Source: Pseudoips prasinana (taxonomy: Eukaryota; Arthropoda; Insecta; Lepidoptera; Nolidae). From it: DNA of 64,000 nt. The number at the start of each line of letters is the position of its first letter. Position 1 is the first letter of the stretch. This document shows positions 1-10,622 of the stretch, in pieces. The notes under the pieces were generated by a model. The model was not told where the DNA came from. It worked only from the letters and a program-made list of their open reading frames with translations, and searched no databases. Position numbers and translations under genes: made by a program. The stretch lies in contig OX621241.1 in NCBI GenBank assembly GCA_951640165.1, positions 10,359,001 through 10,423,000 on the forward strand, given 5' to 3'.

Positions 1-241
1 ATGTTGACATGTCTCTTGTAGTCTACTCGTGGAAGGTTCATATTTATATGTTGGTGTCTGTACAAATGGTATGGAAATATGTTGTAGATATAATGACTTA
101 CTGGACACATCATCAATCAACCCATTACACACATTTAATTAAAATTATAGGATTACAACATTAAACTGTCAACTTTCACAATTAACCACAGCCCATACGA
201 TGAAGTAGTGTTTTAATATCAATTCACCCTTATTGTTGCAG

Positions 242-421
242 AAAGTTGGGGTCAAACCGACGGTCACCGATTCACGTATCCCGCTTCACCACTGCTCACT
301 CAAGGTGGTGATGTAGGCTCCAATGCCTTCTGTTCACCGGAAGCCGGCCACGGTGATGAGTGTGTACATGTCAAGAAGGTCCCCTTAGACTCAGCCGTGG
401 AGATCGTTATGTTTGATCAAG
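242..421 (+). CDS. Multicopper oxidase-related protein, internal exon (penultimate)
   Basis: This is an internal exon of a multicopper-oxidase (laccase-fold) gene. It follows a ttgttgcag acceptor and ends at a GTATGT donor. It reads in the frame beginning with two leftover bases and leaves one base for the next exon; with the exon at 22973 this gives an uninterrupted Asp-Gln-Gly-Gly-Glu-Ser joint. The peptide has features of the third cupredoxin domain just before the copper motif: a Phe-Thr-Tyr-Pro-x-Ser-Pro-Leu-Leu-Thr-Gln stretch, a Cys-Ser-Pro segment, and Cys-Val-His-Val followed by Val-Pro-Leu and a hydrophobic strand ending in MFDQ. Insect laccases carry the same order. It lies only 22.5 kb from the terminal exon; upstream exons are outside the window. 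The family is secure; the MCORP assignment rests mainly on the last exon. Confidence 0.82.
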
Positions 422-739
422 GTATGTATCCGGGTGGTTTAAGCTGTGTATCAATGTCCGGGAGGATCTCAGGTCTGATCCCGCACCTGAAAAATACTTG
501 TGCCGTCATTACTGTTTTAAAAACTGACTTCTACTTTTGGTTATGACAGCCGATTAAAAAAAGAACCCTTTTTGGGACCCCACTGACAACATTACAGACA
601 AATTAAAAAACAACGGACAAAAAAAAAACCAAACATAGATTCTAATTCATAGCCTCGTTTTTAGACGCATTTTTGAAGTAAAACTTCTTTACGCACTTCA
701 GAGGGAGATATAAGTTAGTGAAGATATAATGAGAAAGAG

Positions 740-912
740 AACGTTTCTTATATTACCTAATACAGGGGCAAGAGAGATACATTTTCTTAGATCCCAAATT
801 AAGCAGAGCTTGTTCTATGGAAACCAGATAACTAATATATGGCATATAATGCTTGCCTTTTGTAAATACATACTTATATAGATAATTACACACAGATTCA
901 CGACAAACACAA
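740..912 (-). mobile_element. tRNA-derived SINE type B, 3' part, interrupted
   Basis: The minus-strand copy has the same middle and tail as the elements at 10357, 16168, 29995 and 47769, including the stretch that reads ctggtttccatagtacaagc in intact copies. The 5' part with the tRNA-like head resumes at about 1165-1240 (minus), so this SINE was split by the type A SINE at 913-1164. Confidence 0.7.
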
Positions 913-1164
913 CGACGGTCACCGTAGCCTAGTTGGTAGTGCTCCTGCCTACGAAGCTGGTGGTCCTGGGTTCGAATCCCGGTAAGTGCAAATATTTGTG
1001 TGATAGCACGAATATTTGTTTCTGAGTCGTGGATGTTTTCTATGTATTTAAGTATTTATCTATCTAAATAAGTATGTATATCGTCGCCTGGTACCCATAG
1101 TAAAAGTTTTGCTTAGTTTGGGGCTGGGATTATCTGTGTCATTGTCCCTAGATATTATTATTAA
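913..1164 (+). mobile_element. tRNA-derived SINE type A, full length
   Basis: The tRNA-like head has an A-box-like tagcctagttggtagtgc and a perfect B box, GGGTTCGAATCCC, followed by a tRNA-unrelated body and an ATT-repeat tail. Other copies lie at 7606-7853, 27139-27303 (truncated) and 32062-32316, all minus. It sits inside a minus-strand type B SINE. Confidence 0.8.
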
Positions 1165-1240
1165 AAACAGACTTGTTCATGCACACAAATATCTGTCCTA
1201 GGTAGGAATCCGAGCCACGACCATTGGCGTGAATGGCAAG
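1165..1240 (-). mobile_element. tRNA-derived SINE type B, head portion
   Basis: This is the displaced 5' head of the SINE at 740-912. The minus strand shows a degraded head (ggtcgtggctcggattccta) and then the usual gacagatatttgtgtgcatg. Confidence 0.6.
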
Positions 1241-2314
1241 TTTTGGATCAAAGCAATGTGTTAGTAAGTTGTTCTTAAATATTTTACATTTGTTATCAAT
1301 ATTTTGCTTGAACGAAAGCAGCAAATGGCACTCGCTGTATAAGCATATTAATCTCCAAGTCAATATTGAATTTAACATTGCTTTTGCGTATTTGTTACTT
1401 GAAACCTGTACTCTATGCATTCGCGGAGAGCATATATAACGAAGTGCTGTTTGTTTAACCGATAAGTTAAGGAGTTCTTATGCAAAGTTGGTAAACTTGT
1501 GTTCGTTGAAAACATTGAACAAACAATTTACGTCTAAAGTTTCCGTATGGCTAAATGAAACAAAAAATATGTTTTCGAACTTTGAGTGTGGCTTAATGGG
1601 AGAGGATAGGTTGAATGTGTGTAATAGAGTATACTCGTATACAAACAACATAAACCTTAAGATTTGGGCTGCAGTTCGCTAACACACACACAAGCAACTT
1701 GTCGGCAAATTATAGCCCAATTCATCGGATATATTTTTTTTGTCATATCAAAGATTTCAAAACCTATTCTTTTCCTAATTTTTTTTAATAAAGGTTGTTG
1801 ATTATGACAATAATTTAATTTAAAAAAATTAGTTATCCTCCCAAGGATTCAGCGCATTTCGACGTTTTATAGGATATAAAAATAATGTCAGCACTAATGA
1901 AAAAAGTGCGTGTGTCATTTTGTGAGATTAGTACTAAAATATAAATACAAGTTTTCATTCTACAAATAGTTTTGTCTTCAATCATTTTGCTAGGATCATA
2001 ATGTCTTCCTGCTCGAATTTTGCTCAAGGCAGCCATTCTCAACGAAGTCTCTGTTATTGTTCAGAAGTGCATGTACGGGTAATACGGGTGCACTTTCTAT
2101 TACTATCTATATTCTATATATATATCTACCCTTACTAACATGATGCGATGGGATGGTTTAGATGACACGACCAGAAAGAGTTCAGACACTGGGCCGTCGG
2201 ATAGGTGTGACACCTTCCAAAGTCCGGACAGATAATGAGAATTCCCGATACTACCGGGATTTGAACCCAGTCTTCATTATGTGCGGTACTTACCTAGGTA
2301 CTTATATGTAGTTG
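1241..2314. other. Intronic stretch without recognised features
   Basis: AT-rich intron sequence. Short open frames here have no recognisable domains and no consistent splice signals. A short dinucleotide run (ta)n occurs near 2113. Confidence 0.4.
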
Positions 2315-2525
2315 TTCGAGCTGTAGGCCTCTGACATGGCTTAACGACTGTTTTCTAACGAGTACAACCGGGACTGACATCTTAAGATGTCGGTCCCGGT
2401 TGTAATCGGTTAACGTGCCCTCCGAAGCACGGGGACACTCAGAAATTAAACCACTTCGGTGGTCACCCATCTATGGCCTGGCCGCGAGCCTAGTTGCTTA
2501 ACCTCAACGATCACTTACAGCAGAT
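2315..2525 (-). mobile_element. 5S rRNA-derived SINE (SINE3 type), rearranged copy
   Basis: On the minus strand it has the 5S-like core (gttaagcaactaggctcgcg, then a 'atggatgggtga'-like box) and the family body containing cggtcccggttg and tctgacactagggtaacc-like sequence. Within it, 2364-2403 is a near-perfect 40-bp palindrome (one mismatch) formed by an inverted duplication of the accgggac segment. Confidence 0.6.
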
Positions 2526-2954
2526 AAAAAATGATCAAGCACAAAGTTCTCAACGCAAGTAGCTTTATATAAGTAGGTAGTGTACATTATATGTTGTTCA
2601 TCCGTATTGCGGGCCCGTTGTAATCTCAGTCCACGAATAAAGGACATCATTAGTCACTGTCATCTTGATAAATAGCTGTTCTTCTGTTTGTCACATCAAC
2701 TGCATATCATTACTTAGCTTCATACTCGTTATACGTATGTAGCTATCATGGGGACAAAGACTTATGTCTCTCTACGGCGTCCGATCAATGAAATTACAGA
2801 AAAAAACATGAGTCTATGAATGCGAGCATTATGATTGGTCGAACACTGAGCTGTCGAGATCTGAGTATACACCACAATGCTAGAAAGAAACCGAACTTAT
2901 GCGAAAAAAAAAATAAGTTAAATAAAAATAGTAGTTCTAATTTTTGTTATTCTT

Positions 2955-3415
2955 AGTTACGATATAAATGTAAGAAGAGTGGTTTAGTTATACCGAGCTT
3001 ATAAATATGCTAAAAACAGTAGTCAAATTCTTATCATAGTCATTCCAAGCTAAGACAGAAATGTTAAAAAAAGTAGTAAAATTCCTTTTTTTACTCATCA
3101 GAGCTAAGATATAAATGCCAAAAAAACAGTAGTCAAATTCTTATCTTCATCATTCCGAGCCTTACAAATTTAGATAAAACATTTAATTTATGATTTAGTT
3201 ATTTAGCTAGCTTATGTTAAGTTATTTTCAACCTTATATATAGGTTTAATTATCGAATTTTAAAGTTTTTTTTTACGTTTCGTCTGAATAGTTCTGTCTA
3301 TATTGAAGTAAGAATCCAATCGTCCAATTTTTACCTAACTCATTCCGAGCTAAAATATTAATGTTAAAACCAGTAGTGAAATTCCTATCTTATATATTAT
3401 TCCGAGCTAAGACAT
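2955..3415 (+). repeat. Degenerate tandem repeat, about 57-bp unit
   Basis: Units share aacagtagtcaaattcttat, a tcattccgagcta segment and taagatataaatg. The clearest copies begin near 3009, 3065 and 3121, with a displaced copy near 3360. I do not recognise the family. The flanks 2526-2954 hold nothing I can name. Confidence 0.55.
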
Positions 3416-4130
3416 CCCTTCGTCCCAAATTTCAAGCAGATCAGTTCTGAAGTACTGGCGTTAAAAGGAAAGGGCATATCCATAAATAAATAACTTAAGT
3501 AAGAATTACCTGAAAGAGATCTCTTCTATCGATAATGCGGCCATTTATACAATCTGGAATATTAAAATCTAAGTATAAACTAATATTAAAAAGAAAATAG
3601 ATTCGATTTTTTGGATATTTGTTTGTAATGAATATACTCAAAATCTACTGAACTGATTTTAAATATGCTTTCACTTAAAGAAAGCTACATTATCAGCGAG
3701 TTACATAGGCTCTTTTAGATCTCCTTGCATTGAACAATAATCTAACACAAGGTATTAAAAGGGTGAATTGCCCAACCCAAAAAAATAAACGGCATACCTG
3801 AGAACGGTAGTGCAATGTGCCGATTTTTTATTTTACAATTTTTTTCTAAATAGCGATTGTACTTCTCTACCTCGGCAAAAAAATCATTCATTTCCACCCA
3901 CTAATAGACCGAAAAAAAAATTACAAAGTGTTATTTTATCATCACGGTGCCGCGGTGGCCTGTCCTGAACCCAATTCCTCTCATAAAATACCTTTCCCTG
4001 TAAATACATTCGTATTATGGATTTAAATCGATTTTGATATCATTAAATTACAATATTTTCGATCAAATAAAACTTTATTTGTTTGTTTATCTTCTTTCTC
4101 ATGGATTTGACAGTCATTCAACTTTTGTCC
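3416..4130. other. Intronic stretch without recognised features
   Basis: AT-rich sequence with no convincing coding or RNA features. A tcatttccaccc motif near 3890 resembles the motif clusters downstream. Confidence 0.35.
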
Positions 4131-4582
4131 GGAAAAAAGTTATCATTTCAGAGGACAGTAAGTTTTAGTAGAATAGCCACGTCAAGATTGCGTTGTTAGG
4201 CCTGTGTCAAATTTCCTCACTTCGGATCCGTCCGGCTCAAGATCTCGGCATGAACGCACTGATCCCAATGTCTTGCGGTTTTCCACCAAAAAAGTAAGTT
4301 TATCATTTCAGTGATATGGGGTCAAAAATTGTTTCATTTCGGTGGCTGTTATAACTCGTGCTAGATTCGTTTAATTTGTTTCAAAATTATGTATTAAATT
4401 CGCCGTAAGTACTGTTTTGTTTGAGTAGTGTTCATATATTTTTTATCAATTTATTTCGGAGTTAAATGTACAACTAACCTGTATTTTATCATCTCAGTGT
4501 TATCATTTCAGTGGATTCGGTGGACTGTTATACCAATTACAGTCCACCGGAATGAAATGTATCTCCGAAATGATAAAACCAT
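4131..4582 (+). repeat. Cluster of TATCATTTCRGTGG motifs, left cluster
   Basis: The motif ttatcatttcagtggatt and variants recur at about 4140, 4301, 4333 and 4489-4518, and in inverted form at 4548-4578. The centre holds a perfect 10-bp-arm hairpin (ggtggactgt at 4518 against acagtccacc at 4540). A matching cluster lies at 7140-7395. It may be the terminal region of an unclassified repeat. Confidence 0.5.
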
Positions 4583-5214
4583 ATAGTTTTAGAGATCCTT
4601 GTGTCAAATACAAGGTCATATTGCGGTTCTCAGATCACATCGACCAAATAATAAAGGAAGCAAATAAATCACTAGGTTTTATTCTCCGAAATACTAGAGA
4701 CTTTAAAGACCCCTCTTCAATAATTTTAATATACTATGCTTATGTAAGAAGTAAACTGGAGTACTGTAGCACGGTCTGGTTTCCAGACTATAACATACAT
4801 TCAAGCAGAATAGAGAGAGTACAAAAAAAATTTGTCCGCAGCCTATCGTACCGCTTTAAGACCCCAAGAACATTTAGAACCTACAAAGAAAAATCTAAAC
4901 ATTTTCGTCTGGATGAGCTTTCTGCGCGACGTGTTCATCTGGAGATGTCTCTACTACATAAAATAATTAACAACCAAATTGATTGTCCTGAGCTGGTTGG
5001 GCGATTCGCATATAATGTTCCTACAAGAATGCCAAGACATCCATGCAAATTGTTCAAGATCAGCTTTTGCAGAACAAGAATGGGTCGAAATTCATCAGTT
5101 GTACGTTTGGCTCGTCTGTACAACGATTTGACAAATAAACTGCCTGAGCTCGACATTAATTTTCAAAGCCTTCATAAGTTTATGAAACTCATAAAAGGTT
5201 GTGACTTACTTTAG
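4552..5214 (+). pseudogene. Jockey/CR1-type LINE, C-terminal end of reverse transcriptase ORF (5' truncated)
   Basis: The frame of about 220 codons matches the C-terminal thumb/connection region of Jockey/CR1-superfamily LINE ORF2: a Leu-Gly-Phe-Ile-Leu-Arg segment, then YYAYVRSKLEYCSTVWFP, then IERVQKKFVRSL, then a helical tail with LRLDEL-like sequence. The polymerase YxDD region is missing, so the element is 5' truncated. The first codons lie in the motif cluster, so real LINE sequence probably starts near 4585. The stop is followed by about 230 bases of 3' UTR and an AATA repeat tail at 5441-5469, the usual 3' end of such elements. It is a dead copy in the MCORP-like intron. Confidence 0.75.
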
Positions 5215-5440
5215 GTCCATGATATTGTTTCTTTTTATTTTATTATTTTCCTGTATTGTTATTATTATTTTTTCAATTCTTACTTGTATTTCATAATTTA
5301 AAAAAAATATAACTCTAATTTAAAATGTTTAACGCATGCTGTGGTAACCTGTAATTTGTAAGTGCAGTTAGCCTAGAATAACTTAAGATTTAATTTTTTT
5401 ATGTGTCAAGTTATGCTGTACTTATGTTGGTAACCCTATT

Positions 5441-5469
5441 AATAAATAAATAAATAAATAAATAAATAA
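5441..5469 (+). repeat. (AATA)n tail of the truncated LINE
   Basis: About seven tandem AATA units close the LINE fragment that begins near 4585. Confidence 0.8.
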
Positions 5470-5879
5470 GTAATGTAATTTTACCTAGAGTGTAGATTTG
5501 ATTATTAGGGTGTATTTGTTGTGTAATATTTGTGTTTACGATATATAATGTATACACATATTTATGTAGTAAGTACATGTATATACTTACTTTACATAAA
5601 CATTTGTTCGGCTCAACGATAATGTGGTGAGTGTGTGAGTCACCACCTTATACCTACTAATTGTCTACAAAATAATAATTTCGAGGGTTTACCTTCATTT
5701 TAAGTAAGTACAGAGATAAAAATAAAGGTAAGTAACCTTTATTTTTATGTCATTTATTATGAGTAAATAATATCTATACATATATTAAAATCGTAGTAGG
5801 AAAGTCAAAACTGTACATTGAATATTTTTTAAAACGATACTTGGGGCTCTACTGATCTACAATCGATATTGAAACCAAA

Positions 5880-6093
5880 AATATAGTATTTAGAATTTTT
5901 GTCTGTTTGTCTGTATGTATGTCCGGGCTAAACACAAAAAGTACTGCATGGATTTACTTAAAATGTTGCATGAATATTACTAAGAGGTCGGGTCAACATA
6001 TAGGCTACATATTATCACGTTATCACCTACAGGGGAGGAGCTGTGATAATTTATAACATTTAACGCGGGTAAAACCGCGGGTCACAGCTAGTT
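5880..6093 (+). mobile_element. Helitron 3' end fragment
   Basis: It ends in gcgggtaaaaccgcgggtca then cagCTAG followed by T: a GC-rich hairpin a few bases before a CTAG end, the standard Helitron 3' terminus. The same end appears at 28240, with similar upstream sequence. The 5' part is missing or unrecognised. No Rep/helicase coding is present, so it is nonautonomous. Confidence 0.55.
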
Positions 6094-7139
6094 TTATATA
6101 ATTTCTAAATTTTACAAGGTATAACAAATAAATCTATAATTAAACTTATTAAAAAAGACTGATGTTTATAATAATTATAGTAAAGACGTGTTGTGGTCTA
6201 ATAATTAAAAAAGACTTGTTAAGTAGGTACATATATAAATTAAAAACCTATATTTACACTCATAAAAAGAAGCTGATTAGTGAGTTTGAGAAATTATTGT
6301 GTGATTTAAAGCAACATGATGAAAAATCAATCTTTTTAAGCTACATACTTTCGCAGTTATGTATAAGTAATTATTTGGAACAAAACTTTTGGTTTTCGTT
6401 CTTTTTAGATATAAACGTTTCTCTATTGTTGTAGTAAATTAAGAATAACGTGATCTCAATTTGGTTTATGTTATGTTTCATACGTTTATGTAAAAGGATT
6501 AAAAGTACTAAGCTATTACTACTTAGATATGTTTATAATGTTTCTCATTCATTTATTGTGTTTTGAAATTGATTTAATTTTATAAGTTTTACTTACATAC
6601 CTGTAGAAACACTATTCTCGTCTAGATACCAATTTAACTAAATTATAACTAGCATTTTTCTCTAAGGTAGGTATAGGTATAGGTAGAAATTATGTAATAC
6701 TAATTAATTAATGACAAAACTTACAAATGCAGCCATAATATTAATCAGAAACTTTAAACTTCCTAATCGCACTTCGTTAACTCTTTTGAAAATATATTAA
6801 GTAAATTAGTATTAGTTTAAAACACATTTTATGTATGGTTATCAGCAGCTACGATAAAGTTTTCCAACATTTTCACCCAACAACAACCAGAAAAAATACC
6901 AAAGGTTATATAAGTGAAGAAACAATTCATTCATATCGTAATAAACATTACATTGATATCATATTTTGGGGATATTGTAACCTCAAAGAATGATATATGG
7001 TAATACTAAATGTAATATCTGTATATCAATAATGATATTAAAATACCTGTGTACTGTCCTGTCTCAGTGTTTATCTAAAATTTGTGGATATCAAAACTAA
7101 CAAAGTACGGAACCCTGGCTGCCCGGCACGGTTGTTCTT
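6094..7139. other. Intronic stretch without recognised features
   Basis: AT-rich; the one open frame here (6162-6434) is lysine/isoleucine-rich and lacks domains. I see nothing else. Confidence 0.35.
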
Positions 7140-7395
7140 AGCTGTATCATTTCGGTGGATTTATTTCATTCCGGTGCACAGTCTATCATTTCGGTGGTCA
7201 TTTTTATCATTTCGCTAGACACTTTTCATTTCAGTGGACTCTTAAAAATTCATTCTTAAATATTTATGTCAGTTTTTATGATATTTGGTGTCCACTCACA
7301 CACAATGTTATAAAATAGGCTAAAGTTTAATTTATCACTAAAAATAAGTAAATAGCATTGAAATGAAAAAATTCCACCGAAATGATAAATAAAAA
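7140..7395 (+). repeat. Cluster of TATCATTTCGGTGG motifs, right cluster
   Basis: Direct copies lie at about 7145, 7167, 7182, 7207 and 7227, and an inverted copy near 7373 (ccaccgaaatgataaa). It matches the cluster at 4131-4582. Confidence 0.5.
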
Positions 7396-7605
7396 TGACT
7401 TGTTGAAATTTACCCAAAACTTTCCAATGCACGTCAATAACTTAGCCTAAAGTACTAATTTATATAATTAATATCAGTCCGTGATAAGCCATAATTGTGT
7501 GTAATATTGGTGTAAAATAAAAATTTACGTACTTGAACATGTTACTTTTAACTAACTTTATCGATTCGATTGTGTTTTTGTACCGATTTTAATATAATAT
7601 CTAAT

Positions 7606-7853
7606 AATATCTGGGGACAATGTCACACAGATCATCCTAGCCCCAAACTAAGCAAAGCTTGTACCATGGGTACCAGGTGACGATATACATACTTATATAG
7701 ATAGATAAATACATATATACATAGAAAACATCTATGACTCAGGAACAAATATTCGTGCTCATCACACAAATATTTGCACTTACCGGGATTCGAACCCAGG
7801 ACCACCAGCTTCGTAGGCAGGAGCACTACCAACTAGGCTACAGTGACAGTGAT
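7606..7853 (-). mobile_element. tRNA-derived SINE type A
   Basis: Minus-strand copy with the B box seen as gggattcgaaccc and the full body ending in an ATT-rich tail on the low-coordinate side. It closely matches the copies at 913 and 32062. Confidence 0.8.
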
Positions 7854-8037
7854 AATATAATGGATTTATTTTATCTTCACATTTCATCTTTCTTAGTATT
7901 AATAATTAATAATATTTAATTTTTATTCGATAAAATTTATACTTACATTTATTTCATTTATGGATTGATGGATATATTTATTTATTACTGAAGACTGCTG
8001 TGTGGTGACGGCGACAAATATCAGAATCAGAATATCA

Positions 8038-8254
8038 TCACCCCATCTCATCCCGTGGGGGGCGTAGAAGTCGACCCGAGGTAATATCTACCAGAGGACG
8101 GGAAGCAGCTTCCTTCTGAGTACTACGACCATCATACTGCGATCGCCAACCCGCCTGCCAAGCGTGGCGATTATGGCATATCCCCTCAAGATGATTCTTG
8201 AGGGAGGCTTGTCCAGCAGTGGACTTATTTAAGCTGTAATGATGATGATGATGA
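8038..8254 (+). mobile_element. LINE 3' end with ATGATG tail (RTE-like)
   Basis: It has the conserved 3' UTR of a common lepidopteran LINE: catcccgtggggggcgtaga, then gcgtggcgattatggcatat, then ccagcagtggac, and a (ATG)n-type tail. Similar tails occur at 11333, 20347, 22465, 27430 and 46808 (+) and at 8812, 21328 and 28893 (-). No coding part is left. Confidence 0.65.
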
Positions 8255-8811
8255 TTACTGAAGAAATTTCTTTAGGTACGATTGGCTACGGGCTTAAACT
8301 GGTGAATGCGTTATGGAAAGTGTGATCAGACGAGACGAACGGAAGTTGAGAGACCATTAACTCTATAGTCCAACGGTCTAACTACTAGGCTATCTCGTGG
8401 ACGATTGAAATAAAGCTTATAAGATTTGATTACTCCGAATAGATTATTTACGTCATCACATAATATCCATTTCATAGTCATGATGCGAAGCTAATGGCTA
8501 GTCTATAATACAAAGCTTTCTCAAATTTAATTCGACGTTGTATTTATGTAAATAATGTTGTTGCAATATGCTATATCATCGGTGAATGCTCGTCTGTATC
8601 ATACAATATTTTCTTTGTTTTTACTATGACCGCTAGAAAAATATACAAACTGCATGTATTAGTGCGGCAGTTGTTTGTGTGACCCATAAATTGTTGTTTT
8701 AAGTTGCCGTTTTGGGTGTACCTACGTCGTTTCTGTGAATTCTCATAATATAAGCTAACTTCAATGTTATGTTTCGAATAAAGTGTAATATATTTTTGGG
8801 ATCCTACCAAA

Positions 8812-8884
8812 TATCATCATCATATCAGCTAGAAGACGTCCACTGCTGGACAAATGCCTCCCTCAAAGATCTCCACGATTGCCA
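8812..8884 (-). mobile_element. LINE 3' tail fragment (ATGATG type)
   Basis: Begins with atcatcatcatatcagc and contains gtccactgctggac, the complement of the same tail family. Confidence 0.65.
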
Positions 8885-8933
8885 GTATAATACCAAACCA
8901 AATATAATACTCTTTATTCTTGTATGAAAAATA

Positions 8934-9080
8934 TGTGCAGACGCCAGCACCTCAAGCTACCCTTATCTGTCAAATTTCCTTTATAGATTTTCAACTTTAT
9001 CACAAAAGCATAAGGTTCATTTTCAATTGCGGAAATTTGACAGATTGGGGAAGCTTGATATGCTGGCGTCTGTACCTATG
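8934..9080 (+). mobile_element. Short MITE, about 140 bp, inverted-repeat ends
   Basis: The ends cagacgccagcac and tgctggcgtctg are terminal inverted repeats. The whole element can fold on itself because internal segments (gtcaaatttcct, aggaaatttgac-like) also pair. A nearly identical full copy is at 61376-61518 and a half copy at 20432-20521. Confidence 0.65.
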
Positions 9081-9096
9081 TCGCACGTGGTCATTC

Positions 9097-9195
9097 TATA
9101 GATGGGTGATCAAAGCGGTTTCCTTTCTAAGCATCTCCGTGCTTCGGAGGCAACGTTTAAAGTTCGGTCCCAGTTGTAGTCGCTGTTTTTCAATA
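9097..9195 (+). mobile_element. 5S rRNA-derived SINE fragment
   Basis: Contains tagatgggtgatca and tctccgtgcttcggagg, then cggtcccagttgtagtc, matching the internal body of the 22690 and 59590 copies. Truncated at both ends. Confidence 0.6.
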
Positions 9196-9288
9196 GAATT
9201 AGGTACAAGCAGCGTCAAGTAGGTAGTAACAGTATGTCTTTGATCTAGAATAAAAGAGGTGCATTTTCCGACAAAAATATACCTATCA

Positions 9289-9682
9289 TGGGCCGGTTGG
9301 CGTGCTTGGCAAATGCTCGCCTTTCACGCCGCAGATCGTGGGTTCGATTAGGTACCACCCAGGGGCTCTACCGGCTAAGTCACCGAACATCGTTTTCGTG
9401 AATGGTGTTCAATTGCAAATAAAGGTTAAAAATGACTTAATCAATCGTTAAATCGGCTACCATGACCACATGTGACGTCATAAATTGTCCGGAATCGATT
9501 GTCAACGTTGAAACCGATTTAAAATGAACATGTCTATATGTCCTGCGCTGGGTGTAATTATCTATAAAGGTATGTATTTACAAAAGAAACGTAGTGTAAG
9601 TAGTATCTGGTTTCCATAGTACAAGCTCTGCTCAGTTTGGGATCAAATGGCCGTGTGTGAATAATGTCCCAAGATACTATTG
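9289..9682 (+). mobile_element. tRNA-derived SINE type B, interrupted by a MITE fragment
   Basis: The head (ggcaaatgctcgcctttcac, cgtgggttcgatt) stops at cacccagg near 9362 and the body resumes near 9520 (atgaacatgtctatatgtcc), ending about 9682. The insert 9363-9519 starts ggctctaccggctaagtc and matches the left part of the 451-bp element at 21551. Confidence 0.65.
9363..9519 (+). mobile_element. Partial copy of the 451-bp TIR element
   Basis: Begins with the same terminal sequence as 21551 directly after ccagg, and shares about 150 bp including gttaaatcgg and gtgacgtcataaat. The right inverted end is missing. Confidence 0.6.
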
Positions 9683-9948
9683 GAACGAAGTTCCTTATCG
9701 CGCGTTGCGAAAGGGGGTTAGACGGAATAAATTAAGACGGAAAGTTGTAACGACACTTTTTGCTTTTTTTTATTACTAACATTAAGCCTACTGATTAAGT
9801 TTATATTACATTATATTTTTTAATAATAAAAAAAAAATAAAAAACTTAAAAAAAATTAAATTTTATTACAATTACTTCACTAATTAATCGAAAGGAACTT
9901 CGTTCCATCCGGGTGTCCCTTGACACCTCTCAAGTTTTTTTTATTATT
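9679..9948 (+). mobile_element. Repeat with ggaacgaagttcc ends
   Basis: Starts ggaacgaagttccttatcgc and ends with the inverted form ggaacttcgttcc followed by atccgggtgtcccttgacac. The homologous longer copy on the minus strand is at 18356-18658. Family name not recognised. Confidence 0.5.
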
Positions 9949-10356
9949 ATTTAATGTAACTTTGACTGTACGTAAAAACCGGTCTACGGTCACATGAACA
10001 ATAATAAAATACAACAGAACGACCTTCTCATATCCGGCTGGTTTATTCTAAAGCTGTCAGTTTCGTACCTAAAATAACATTGAATTTGCGTTGTGTTTAT
10101 TTAAAGCAATATTGCAAATAGAAACCCAGAAATAAGGTTATATTTCGTTACGTTACGTCAGTAGGATTGTTGTTATTTAATTGAATTATGTTGGTATTTA
10201 AAATAAGTGAAAATAAGCTAATCAGAGACTTTCGCCACAGTATAAATATGGACAGTAAGGTAACTAAGACTAGTGGATGAAATAATTACCTACGATCTGT
10301 CGAAGCTGTAGGGTTGTAACCTTTAATGTTTAGATACTTTATTGACCTGCTTTATT

Positions 10357-10622
10357 TCCTGTTGGTGAGGTTGGCAAATGCTTGCTTTTCACGTCGGAGG
10401 TCGTGGGTTCAATTGCCACCCAGGTCAAATATTTGTGTGCATGAACATGTCTGTTTGTTCTGAGTCTGGGTGTAAATATCTATATAAGTATGTATTTACA
10501 AAAGATAAATAGTAGGTATAGTATATCAGTTATCTGGTTTCCATAGTACAAGCTCTGATTAGTATGGGATCAGATGTCCGTGTGTAAATAATGTCCCAGG
10601 ATATTTATGATTATATTATTTG
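10357..10622 (+). mobile_element. tRNA-derived SINE type B
   Basis: The tRNA-like head (ggcaaatgcttgcttttcac, cgtgggttcaattgcc) is followed by the shared body and the atgtcccaggatatt end. The head resembles tRNA-Glu around the anticodon arm and T arm. Confidence 0.75.

Noticed and set aside
913..985. A tRNA gene (perfect B box and tRNA-like head)
   Set aside because: The acceptor stem does not close, the sequence continues into a common SINE body, and other copies occur in the window. The same reason applies to the heads at 10370, 30000, 47775 and 61810.
6162..6434. A small 90-residue gene
   Set aside because: Low-complexity Ile/Lys/Leu composition in AT-rich DNA, no domain and no splice or polyadenylation context.
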